Positions 42,250 through 50,084 of a stretch of 64,000 nt of DNA are shown piece after piece (positions within the stretch are counted from its first letter, which is position 1; every line of letters begins with the position of its first letter). Below the pieces are notes generated by a model. It had not been told where the DNA came from, did no database searches, and saw only the letters and a program-made list of their open reading frames with translations. The stretch covers positions 558,001-622,000 of the forward strand of contig NZ_CP045740.1 in the NCBI RefSeq assembly GCF_009650765.1, given 5' to 3'. Made by a program: the position numbers and the translations under genes. The stretch is from Streptomyces sp. SUK 48 (lineage in GTDB: Bacteria; Actinomycetota; Actinomycetes; Streptomycetales; Streptomycetaceae).

Positions 42250-43735
42250 GCCGGTCTCCCGGCGGCCAGCACCCGGCGGTCGGCCTTGCCCGCGCGGGTC
42301 GTCGGCAGCGTCTCCAGGCGTACGAAGCGGCGCGGCATCAGGTGCGGGGGCAGGGTGCGGGCGAGGTGGCGGCGCAGGGTGGCGTCCGTCGTGTCCGACA
42401 GGGCGCCGGTGACATGGGCGAGCAGGTGGACGCGGCCCAGGTCGTCGGTGTGCGGGGTGACCACCGCGCCGGTGACGCCCGGGTGGGAGAGCAGGGCGCC
42501 CTCGATCTCGGCGGGGTCGACGCGGTAGCCGCGGATCTTGAGCTGGCGGTCGGTGCGGCCGGTGTAGTGCAGTCCGCCGGGGCCCCAGTGGCCGAGGTCG
42601 CCGGTGCGGTAGAGGCGGGAGCCGGGCGGGCCGAGGGGGTCGGGCACGAACGCGGCGGCGGTACGGGCGGGTTGGCCGCCGTAGCCGCGGGTCACACCGC
42701 ACCCGCCGATGTAGACCTCGCCCACCGCGCCGTCGGGGACCGGGGCGAGGGCCGCGTCCAGGACGCGGACGACGGTGCCCTCGCGCGGCGTGCCGACGAG
42801 GTCGGCGGTGGGGTCCGGGGCGGCGGGCACGCTGTGCCGGGTGGTGGTCATGGTGCACTCGGTGGGGCCGTACTGGTTGACGAGCCGGCCGGGTACGAGG
42901 CTTCGGCCGCCCGCGGCGAGGAAGGGCCGCAGGGACTCGCCGCTGGAGGCGACCAGTTCGACACCCGCGAGGGGTTCGGCGAGGTCGGTCTGTCCGCCCA
43001 GGTGGGTGAGGAAGGACGGGGTGACGCTGAGCAGCGCGGTCACCCCGTGCTCGCGGACGGTGGCGGCGAACTCCGCGGGACGCAGCAGCCGGGCGCGGTC
43101 CACGATGACCAGCCGGGCGCCCGCGAGCAGCGGTACGAAGGTGTCCCGGATGGAGGCGTCGTAGCCGAGCGGTGCGCTCTGGAGGGCCACGGTGTCCGGG
43201 CCGAGGCCGAACGCCCGCGCGGTGTCGCGGAGATAGGCGTCGAGACTCGCGTGTTCGACGAGTACGGCGCTGGGTTCGCCGGTGCTGCCGGAGGTGTGGC
43301 TGACATAGGCGAGGGCCCGCGGGTCGGCGCCCGCGTCCGAAAGCGGGCCGTCCGGGGGTTCCTCCTGGTCCAGCAGGACGGTGGGCAGGCCGAGTTCGAG
43401 GGCCGGGCGAGGGCCGCGTGGGTGAGCAGCAGCCGGGCGCCGGCGCTGCGGACGAAGGCGGTCAGCCGCTCGCGGGGCTGGCTCACGTCCAGGGTGAGGA
43501 AGGCGGCGCCGCAGCGCAGCACGGCGGCGATCGAGGCGACCGCGTCGGTGCCGTGCTCGACGGCCACGGCGCACACGGTCTCGGGCCGGGCGCCGCGGGC
43601 GCGCAGCAGGCGGGCGATCTCCTCGGTCCGGGCCGCCAGCCGGGCGTACGACACCTCGCCGGCCGGGGTGCTGAGGGCGGTGCGCCCGGGGTGGCGCAGG
43701 GCGTGCGCGGCGATGTCGTCGGCGACCGTGCGCAT
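42246..43735 (-). pseudogene. free-standing adenylation domain, frameshifted
   Basis: The N-terminus MRTVADDIAAHALRHPGRTAL starts at 43735 and continues to LLLTHAALARP. The frame then shifts near 43403, where one G of a GGG run seems lost. The other frame resumes at LELGLPTVLLDQEEPP and runs through the A-domain motifs VSHTSGSTGEPSAV, NQYGPTECT, YRTGDLG, KIRGYR and the final Lys region TRAGKADRRVL. Restored, it is an amino-acid-adenylating NRPS A domain without its own carrier. Start overlaps the upstream lanB-like stop (TGATG). Confidence 0.8.
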
Positions 43736-46059
43736 CACCGCTCCCCCGGGTCGGTGACGGTCATGTCGACCGCGACGAAGCGGAGTTCGGAGGTGTAGCG
43801 GCTGCCCTGGTCGTCGGTGAGCCAGGCTTGCTCGGGGGTGGGCAGCATCTCGCTGACCTTGAGCCGGGCGCCGGGGTCCTTGCGGGCGAGCCTGCGGGCC
43901 GCCTTGGCGAGGATGGTGAGGTAGACGGGGCTGTCGAAGTCGACGTAGAACGGCCGGGGTTCGGTCGGCGAGACCACGAACACGAACCGGGGCAGCTCGT
44001 GCCGGCGCTGCCAGTGCCGGGCCTTCACGAAGCGGGCGGCCTCCGTCTTCTCGTCGGCGAAGTCCACCTCGGAGACCGGCAGTTGCCAGGTCTCGCGGGC
44101 CACGGTCATCCGGCCGAGGGTGATGCGCGGGGTGTGCTCGCCCTCGGGCCGCAGGGTGAAGCGGTCCATGACGCGCTGGGTGAGGGTGTTGGCGTAGGCG
44201 TCGAGCACGTCGTAGGCGGTGCCGTCGGGCAGCACCGCGGTGAGCCGGCCGCCCCGGTCCTCGACCCGGACGTCGGCGCTGAGCACGGTGCGCGGGCGGT
44301 GCGGGTCGCCGGTCTGGTCGACCAGGGCGACGTAGTGGTCCTCGGGCCGGTCCAGGGAGGGCCGACTGCGGGTGGACCACTTCAGGGGCAGCTCCTTGGG
44401 CAGCATGGGCAGCAGGCGCGGGCCGGGGAAGTCGCGGGTGGTCTCGGCGAGCAGCTCGTCCCGGTCGGGGTGCTGGTGGACGAAGAGCGAGGCGCCCATG
44501 GTGTTCAGCGCGCAGTGCATCTCGCCGAGGACGAGGTCCACGTCGCCGCGGGCGAGGGCGGCCTCGTCGGCGGCGACCACCAGCACATCGGGGCTGATGT
44601 AGCGGGCGAGCGACCAGCCGTCGCCGGGCTCGTCGAACTCGCGGCGGACCCGCTCGGCCAGCTCGGCGGTGGTCACCCGGACCCGGCGCACGCCCTCGGG
44701 CAGATCGAGGACGCGGGCCCACTTGGCGCGCAGTTCGTCCTGGATGGCGTCGATGAGGTCACCCGCGTCGGGGTGCGGGGAGGGCAGGGTGTGCAGCCAC
44801 AGGGTGCCCAGGTCGACCTGCGCGCCGCCGGCGCCCAGCCGCTCGTACACGGTGCGCAGCCGGGCGCGGACGGCCTCGGCGAAGCGGTTCGTCATCCAGC
44901 GGGCGGCGGTCAGGCACAGCTGGAGCGGTTCGAGGTGGCCGAGGAGTGCGGCGCCGGTGGTGGCGGTGGCGGCGCGCCGGGCGTCGGAGTACACCAGTCC
45001 CCGGCAGGGTGCGGTGCGTTCGCCCTTGGCGCGCTGGGCCTCGCTGTCGGTCAGCGCGGCGAAGTCGGCCTCCAGCGCGGTGATCGCGTCGGTCAGGGCG
45101 GCGGCGTCGGTGCCCGCGGCGCGTACGGCGTCCCGGCCGCGTTCCAGTACGGCGAGGCGCTCCAACGCGGCCTCGCGCGGCGCCTGTTCGGGGACCCGCT
45201 CCAGGATCTCGCGCAGGGCGCGGTCGGGATGGGTGGCGGCCGGCACGTCCAGCTTCCACTGCACCCAGCGGCGCGCCATCAGGTCCCGTACGACCTGGGT
45301 GGCCTCGTCCTCGGACAGGCCCAGCTCGGCGGCGACGGCGGGCAGGTGCCGGGTGCCGTCGCAGAGTTCCAGTACGGCGCGTTCGCGGTCGCCGATCTGC
45401 CGGGCGGGGCGGCCGGGCACCTGGACCGTCCCGTCGGCGCAGCGCACGAACGAGACCCGGCGCGGCGGTATCCAGCGCATCAGCGCGCTGTCCGCGGCCA
45501 GGACCTTCGCCAGGGCGTCGATCGCCCAGCCGGAGAAGTACACCTCGCGGGCGGCGAGGAAGCCGTCGCCGGGGGACATGGTGACGCCGCCGCCGTCGGC
45601 CGGGTCCCAGTGGCCCCAGCCGACGGGTCCGAAGAAGCCGATGGTGTCGTTCTTCACGCAGAACCGCTGCCAGTAGTGCGCGACCAGCTCCTCGCGCTGC
45701 CGCGGCATGCTGCTGCGGCTGTCCGCGCTCGGGGTCCAGCGCAGGAACGGCGCGATGCCGGTGCGCAGGACGGCGGGGTTCTGCCAGGCGAGCGCGGCCT
45801 GGAAGCGGGGCTGGGCCGCGATCTCCTGGAGGTAGCGCGCGGTGTCCACGGCCGCCGTCGCGAGATCCTCCGTGAAGGCCCCCCACTCCGGTCCGGACAA
45901 CTCGTCGCCGGGGCCGAACTTGTCGGCGGCCTCGGCGAGTCCGGGCGGGGCGAGGCGCAGCACGCCGTCGGCGGGGAAGCCGGGGCCGCGGAGCGCGAAC
46001 TGCTCCCACAGCCGCCAGCCTCCGCCCGGCAGCAGGACAGGTGCGTGCTCGTCCGACAT
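43735..46059 (-). CDS. LanB-like protein (Lant_dehydr_N, no elimination domain), intact
   Basis: 774 residues, paralog of the frameshifted gene at 38389. Shared blocks: GGGWRLWEQFALRGPGFPADGVLRLAPPGL, RSSMPRQREELV, NDTIGFFGPVGWG, ERTAPCRGLVYSDARR, and the C-terminal RPFYVDFDSPVYLTILAKAARR. No SpaB_C domain. The ATG at 46059 has an AAGGAGC site. First gene of the five-gene operon. Known members of the N-domain family glutamylate Ser/Thr, or in PEARLs add an amino acid from aminoacyl-tRNA to a peptide C-terminus. Which applies here is open. Confidence 0.85.
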   Translation of the reverse strand: MSDEHAPVLLPGGGWRLWEQFALRGPGFPADGVLRLAPPGLAEAADKFGPGDELSGPEWGAFTEDLATAAVDTARYLQEIAAQPRFQAALAWQNPAVLRTGIAPFLRWTPSADSRSSMPRQREELVAHYWQRFCVKNDTIGFFGPVGWGHWDPADGGGVTMSPGDGFLAAREVYFSGWAIDALAKVLAADSALMRWIPPRRVSFVRCADGTVQVPGRPARQIGDRERAVLELCDGTRHLPAVAAELGLSEDEATQVVRDLMARRWVQWKLDVPAATHPDRALREILERVPEQAPREAALERLAVLERGRDAVRAAGTDAAALTDAITALEADFAALTDSEAQRAKGERTAPCRGLVYSDARRAATATTGAALLGHLEPLQLCLTAARWMTNRFAEAVRARLRTVYERLGAGGAQVDLGTLWLHTLPSPHPDAGDLIDAIQDELRAKWARVLDLPEGVRRVRVTTAELAERVRREFDEPGDGWSLARYISPDVLVVAADEAALARGDVDLVLGEMHCALNTMGASLFVHQHPDRDELLAETTRDFPGPRLLPMLPKELPLKWSTRSRPSLDRPEDHYVALVDQTGDPHRPRTVLSADVRVEDRGGRLTAVLPDGTAYDVLDAYANTLTQRVMDRFTLRPEGEHTPRITLGRMTVARETWQLPVSEVDFADEKTEAARFVKARHWQRRHELPRFVFVVSPTEPRPFYVDFDSPVYLTILAKAARRLARKDPGARLKVSEMLPTPEQAWLTDDQGSRYTSELRFVAVDMTVTDPGER
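45629..45756. repeat. 128-bp tract identical to 40249-40376 (copy 2)
   Basis: The counterpart tract in the intact lanB-like gene. Same strand and orientation, 5,380 bases apart. Confidence 0.85.
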
Positions 46060-46303
46060 CGCGTGCTCCTTCCGAATGGGGTGCGCGGGAAATCGCGTGG
46101 CCCGGGGTTTCCGGGGTGCCGGGCGGCCCGCGACCGAAGAGCACGGTCCCGCGTCGGGGCGGTGGGTCACCAGGGAAGTTCCGGCAGCAACGGGTGCCAC
46201 CGCTTCGGCGTGTTCGTCCCTGACCCGGCGGGGCGGGTGCCGGGCACTCTTGCGTCGCCGGACCCTGATCCGCGGCCGGCCCATCACCTGCGGGAGGTTC
46301 ACC
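46060..46303. promoter_or_regulatory. divergent control region, lanB operon / mbtH operon
   Basis: The 244-base gap must hold promoters for both operons. I see no clear palindrome or repeat. The lanB ribosome site AAGGAG is at its left edge and the mbtH site GGGAGG at its right. Confidence 0.5.
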
Positions 46304-46555
46304 GTGACGCAATCCGACTCCGCGAACGCCGCCGGCGGCGACGAGACGCGCCCCGACGCCGGGGACGTGTATCTCGTGGTGCGCAACGACGAGGAGCAGT
46401 ACTCGATCTGGCGGGCGGACCGCGAGCTGCCGGCCGGCTGGCACCGGGAGGGCCGCGAGGGCAGCCGGCAGGAGTGCCTCGACCACATCGACGCCGTCTG
46501 GACGGACATGCGCCCGCTGAGCCTGCGCCGCCGGCTCGCCGGGGCCGATGTCTGA
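46304..46555 (+). CDS. MbtH-like protein
   Basis: 83 residues. Core VRNDEEQYSIWRADRELPAGW and the ECLDHIDAVWTDMRPLSLRRRL end match the MbtH family, with the conserved Trp residues. MbtH proteins bind adenylation domains and help them fold. The GTG at 46304 has a GGGAGG site. Overlaps the PPTase gene by 8 bases. Candidate partners are the free A domain and the NRPS at 59138. Confidence 0.92.
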   Translation: MTQSDSANAAGGDETRPDAGDVYLVVRNDEEQYSIWRADRELPAGWHREGREGSRQECLDHIDAVWTDMRPLSLRRRLAGADV

Positions 46556-47471
46556 GGTCCGGCCGGCCCTGACGCCGGCCCGGCCGGCCAACGCACCGCC
46601 GACACGGCGGCCTACGGAGCGCGTGAGTGACGTACCGTCAAGAACCTTGCTCACTGCGGGAGTCGACCTGCTGACGGCGACGGAGTCCGGCGGTGTGCTC
46701 ACGACCCTCCGGACACCGGCGCAACCGGGCGACCCGCCGTCGTCGGCCGCGCCCCCCGGCCCGCTGTGCCCCGCCCTCCTGGACCTGCCCGGTCCGCCGT
46801 ACCCGCAATACCCCGTCGGCCCCCGGCCGCTGCGCGGTCCGCTGGAGCTGTATCTGACCGAGGTCGGCAGCCAGGACGACCGGTCGCTGCTGCGCGCCCA
46901 GGAGTTGCTGGACGCGCAGGAGCGGGCGCGGGCCCGTGCCTTCCGGCGGCCCCGGGACCGGGACGCGTACGTGATCGCGCATGCCACGCTGCGCGCCCTG
47001 CTCAGCCCCCTGCTGGGGGTCCCGGCGGACGAGCTGCCGCTGACGCGGGAGCCGTGCGCGGGCTGCGGGGGCCCGCACGGGCGGCCCGTGCTGCGCACCT
47101 CGGGGGTGCACTTCTCCCTCTCGCACAGCGGGGACCTGGTGCTGGTGGCGCTCGCCGGCGCCCCGGTCGGGGTCGATGTGGAGGGCGTGGCCACGGTGGA
47201 GGCGGTGCGCAGCGCCCAGTGCGCGCTGCACGCGGCGGAGGTGGCGGAGCTGGCCCGGCTCCCGGCACACGAGCGGCAGGCGGCCTTCACCCGGACCTGG
47301 GTGCGCAAGGAGGCGTACCTCAAGGGGCTGGGCACGGGGCTGGTGCGCGATCCGGCCCTGGACCACGTCGGCACCGGGCCGCGGCCGGTGTCGCCGTCGC
47401 CGGACTGGCAGCTGCGGGACGTCCTCGTCCCGGCGGGGTACGCGGCGGCCGTGGCGCTGCGACGGGAGTGA
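46548..47471 (+). CDS. Sfp-type 4'-phosphopantetheinyl transferase
   Basis: 307 residues. Motifs: VHFSLSHSGDLVLVAL, VGVDVEGV and WVRKEAYLKGLGTGL (Mg and CoA binding). The N-terminal 90 residues are low in structure, so a later start is possible; the ATG at 46548 is chosen because of overlap with mbtH. It attaches the CoA arm to carrier proteins, here most likely the free PCP and NRPS. A hairpin terminator follows. Confidence 0.88.
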   Translation: MSEVRPALTPARPANAPPTRRPTERVSDVPSRTLLTAGVDLLTATESGGVLTTLRTPAQPGDPPSSAAPPGPLCPALLDLPGPPYPQYPVGPRPLRGPLELYLTEVGSQDDRSLLRAQELLDAQERARARAFRRPRDRDAYVIAHATLRALLSPLLGVPADELPLTREPCAGCGGPHGRPVLRTSGVHFSLSHSGDLVLVALAGAPVGVDVEGVATVEAVRSAQCALHAAEVAELARLPAHERQAAFTRTWVRKEAYLKGLGTGLVRDPALDHVGTGPRPVSPSPDWQLRDVLVPAGYAAAVALRRE

Positions 47472-47500
47472 GGGCGCGACGGGAACAGCGCACGCGAAGA

Positions 47501-47534
47501 CGGCGGGGACCGGTCCGACGACCGGTCCCCGCCG
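47501..47534 (+). terminator. hairpin terminator after the PPTase gene
   Basis: A 14-bp perfect stem (CGGCGGGGACCGGT and its complement) with a 6-base loop, 30 bases after the stop. Confidence 0.8.
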
Positions 47535-47664
47535 CGTTGTGCCCCGCCCGTCCTCGCGGACGCGCCCGCGCCCCTCTTCGCGGGCACTGCCCCACCCGTC
47601 CCCACGGGCGGGCCTTCACGACTCCCCCACGTCCGGAGCACGTTCCGCGCGCTACGATCACCGC

Positions 47665-48405
47665 GTGACCGCCCCGGAACCCACCATCGTCGCCACCTCC
47701 GGAGGACATCGCGCCGCCGCACGCACCCGGGTGCTCTTCGACGCCCTGGTCCAGCACGCGGTGGATCTCTCCGGTGTGCACGGACGGCGACCGCGCATCC
47801 TGTACGTCGGCACCGCGATCGGGGACGCCGAGCACGTCACGGCGCGGATGTCGGAGGCGGCCCGGGTGGCGGGCTTCGATCTGACGCCCCTGCACCTGTT
47901 CCCCATGCCGAACGTCGAGGACGTCGAGGGCACGGTCCTGGACCACGACGTGGTGTGGGTGATGGGCGGCTCGGTGGCGAACCTGCTCGCCGTGTGGCGG
48001 GTGCACGGCCTGGACGCGGTCATGCGGCGGGCCTGGCGGGCGGGGGTGGTGCTCGCCGGGGTCAGCGCGGGTTCCATCTGCTGGTTCGAGGGCGGCGCCA
48101 CGGACTCCTTCGGCCCTGAACTGCGGCCGGTGACGGACGCGTTGGGGCTGCTGCCGTACGGCAACGGGGTGCACTACGACTCCGACCCGGGCCGGCGTCC
48201 GCTGATCCACCGGCTGGTCGCCGACGGCACCCTGCCCACGGCGCACTGCACCGACGACGGGGTGGGCCTGGTCTACCGGGGCACCGAACTTATCGAGGCG
48301 GTCGCGGAGTTGCCGGGCAAGGGGGCGTACGTGGTGCGCCGCGAGGACGGGCGGGCCGTGGAGGAGCGCATCACTCCCCGGCTGCTGCCGAGTCCGGGGG
48401 TGTGA
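47665..48405 (+). CDS. peptidase E (S51 family)
   Basis: 246 residues. Nucleophile Ser in GVSAGSICWFEGG, with the family block DHDVVWVMGGSVANLLAVWR and HCTDDGVGLVYRG. S51 enzymes cleave Asp-X dipeptides. TACGAT ends 6 bases before the GTG with no ribosome site, so the gene is probably leaderless. It lies inside the cluster but is probably a neutral or helper gene. A role in leader trimming is not supported by family knowledge. Confidence 0.85.
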   Translation: MTAPEPTIVATSGGHRAAARTRVLFDALVQHAVDLSGVHGRRPRILYVGTAIGDAEHVTARMSEAARVAGFDLTPLHLFPMPNVEDVEGTVLDHDVVWVMGGSVANLLAVWRVHGLDAVMRRAWRAGVVLAGVSAGSICWFEGGATDSFGPELRPVTDALGLLPYGNGVHYDSDPGRRPLIHRLVADGTLPTAHCTDDGVGLVYRGTELIEAVAELPGKGAYVVRREDGRAVEERITPRLLPSPGV

Positions 48406-48430
48406 CCCCCGGGTCGCCGGCCGCCGCATC

Positions 48431-49051
48431 TCAGATCAGTCCGTGGCGCACCGCGCGCGCCACCGCGTGGGCCCGGTTGCGGGCGCCGAGCCGGGCCATG
48501 ATCTCGTAGACGACGTTCTTCACGGTGTGCTCGGAACAGTCCAGCAGCCCCGCGATGCCCGCGTTGCCGTGCCCGTCCGCCATGAGCCGCAGCACGGACA
48601 TCTGACGGCCCGTCAAGGACGGCGGCCGGTCCTCGTGCGCCGCGTGGCCGCCGCGTCCCGGACCGGTGGTCAGCAGGTGGGACAGCTCCGGGTAGGGGAT
48701 GCTCGGGTGCGGCGCCCCGGCGCGGCGGACGGCCGCGACGAGGCTCTCCTCGGTGAGGTCCGCCCTGCGCAGCACCACGGCTCCGGCGCGCAGGGCCTGA
48801 AGCAGCCCGGTGCGGCCCACCGTGTCGCACACCAGCAGCAGCGGCCCGGGCAACCGGGTTATGCGCAGCGCCCGTTCGGCGTCGTCGGTGACGACGACGG
48901 TGACGGTCCCGGGCTGCCCGTGGCCGATCGCGCAGTCGAGTCCCGCGCGGCGGGCGAGTTCGCGCACCCGGTCCGCGTGCCGTGACGGCTGGACACGCAG
49001 GGGCAGGGTCGTGGTCGCTCCGCCGGGTGCGGCGGTCAGGGTGGCGGTCAC
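48431..49051 (-). CDS. LuxR-type regulator with degenerate receiver
   Basis: 206 residues. C-terminal HTH: SLTGRQMSVLRLMADGHGNAGIAGLLDCSEHTVKNVVYEIMARLGARNRAHAVARAV. The N-terminal half (TVTVVVTDDAERALRITRLPGPLLLVCD) resembles a receiver fold, but the phosphoacceptor Asp pattern is not clear. The GTG at 49051 overlaps the upstream regulator stop (GTGA). Probably a cluster-specific regulator acting with its partner. Confidence 0.83.
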   Translation of the reverse strand: MTATLTAAPGGATTTLPLRVQPSRHADRVRELARRAGLDCAIGHGQPGTVTVVVTDDAERALRITRLPGPLLLVCDTVGRTGLLQALRAGAVVLRRADLTEESLVAAVRRAGAPHPSIPYPELSHLLTTGPGRGGHAAHEDRPPSLTGRQMSVLRLMADGHGNAGIAGLLDCSEHTVKNVVYEIMARLGARNRAHAVARAVRHGLI

Positions 49052-49650
49052 AGCAGGCCCGCTCTCAGTGCGTAGGCGACCGCGTGGGCGCGGTTGCGCA
49101 GTCGGAACCGCTGGGTGATGTCGTGCACCACGGTGGTCACGGTGCGCGGCGAGTAGGCGAGCTGCTGGGCGATCTCCGCCGTCTCGTGCCCGTCGGCGAC
49201 CAGGCGCAGCACCGAGCGTTCGCGGTCGGAGAGCGATCCGCCGGCCCAGCCCCGATCGTCGTTCTCGGGCCGGTCGAGGACCTGTTCGAGCAGGTCGGTG
49301 GGGACGGTGCAGTCGTCCTGCGCGGCGGCGAGCACCGCGTGGGCCAGCCGGGACGCGTCCGCCTCGCGGCGCAGCAGCAGGCCCCGGGCGCCGGCGGCGA
49401 GGGCGTGCAGGGCGTCTCCGGAGGCGAGCGCGCCGGCCACCAGGACGACGGCGGGACGCGTCAGGTGGGCACGGGTGGTGCGCACCATGTCGAGTTCGGC
49501 CGGGCCGAGCCGGTCCACGGTGAGCACGGCGACCCGGGCGTTCCCGGGCTCGCACACGGTGAGTTCCGGGCAGGCGAGCAGGGTACTGCGGGTGCCGGCC
49601 TCCAGGACCGGGTCGAGGGCGACCACACCGACGGGTACGGGAACTCCCAT
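49048..49650 (-). CDS. LuxR-type regulator with degenerate receiver, partner
   Basis: 200 residues. HTH: SLSDRERSVLRLVADGHETAEIAQQLAYSPRTVTTVVHDITQRFRLRNRAHAVAYAL. The N-terminal domain has receiver-like secondary structure (VGVVALDPVLEAGTRSTLL, AVVLVAGALASGDALHALAAGARGLLLR) but lacks the canonical acidic pocket. The ATG at 49650 has an AAGGAG site. Paralogous to the next gene and coupled to it. Divergent from lanM; the direct repeats in between are candidate binding sites. Confidence 0.85.
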   Translation of the reverse strand: MGVPVPVGVVALDPVLEAGTRSTLLACPELTVCEPGNARVAVLTVDRLGPAELDMVRTTRAHLTRPAVVLVAGALASGDALHALAAGARGLLLRREADASRLAHAVLAAAQDDCTVPTDLLEQVLDRPENDDRGWAGGSLSDRERSVLRLVADGHETAEIAQQLAYSPRTVTTVVHDITQRFRLRNRAHAVAYALRAGLL

Positions 49651-49803
49651 CTTCTGCTCCTTGCAAGGTCGTTCGCCCGGTGGTGAGCACCGCGGGCGGC
49701 CTGTGGGGTACGACGCTCACCCTGCCGCCGCCGCCCGGGTGCGGGCATCGGTAGTCGGTCCCCACCTTTCCGGTGCGGGGCCCCGCCGGGCGGTGGGGGC
49801 GGT

Positions 49804-49944
49804 CCCCCGTAAGGGCATGCGCGGCCCCCGTGAGGGCATGTCGGACGCGTGGCCGCGGGTGCGCCGCCCCTGTGGGGTGCCCGGCGCGGCGTGTGGGGGC
49901 GCCTCTGGGTAGGGATGCGTACGGGTGGCACCCGTAGGGGCATG
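49804..49944. repeat. direct repeats in the luxR-lanM intergenic region
   Basis: CCCCCGTAAGGGCATG (49804-49819) and CCCCCGTGAGGGCATG (49825-49840) are 21 bases apart, two helical turns. A third related copy ACCCGTAGGGGCATG is at 49930-49944. The rest of 49651-50084 holds no gene; it is G-rich with many TGGGG runs. Confidence 0.65.
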
Positions 49945-50084
49945 GGGGGTGCTCCTGGGGACGTATGGGGGGCGGTCGTGGGGGTCATGGGTAGTACGGC
50001 GCCGACCTGCGGTTTCCCCATCCCCCACGGTTCCCGGCCCCACCCCTGGGGAGGGGCCGGGGAGAATATGGGGGTCACTTCCCC

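Noticed and set aside
43828..46572. Plus-strand frame opposite the intact LanB-like gene
   Set aside because: Low-complexity Gly/Val/Gln product and no motif; antisense shadow of the LanB gene.
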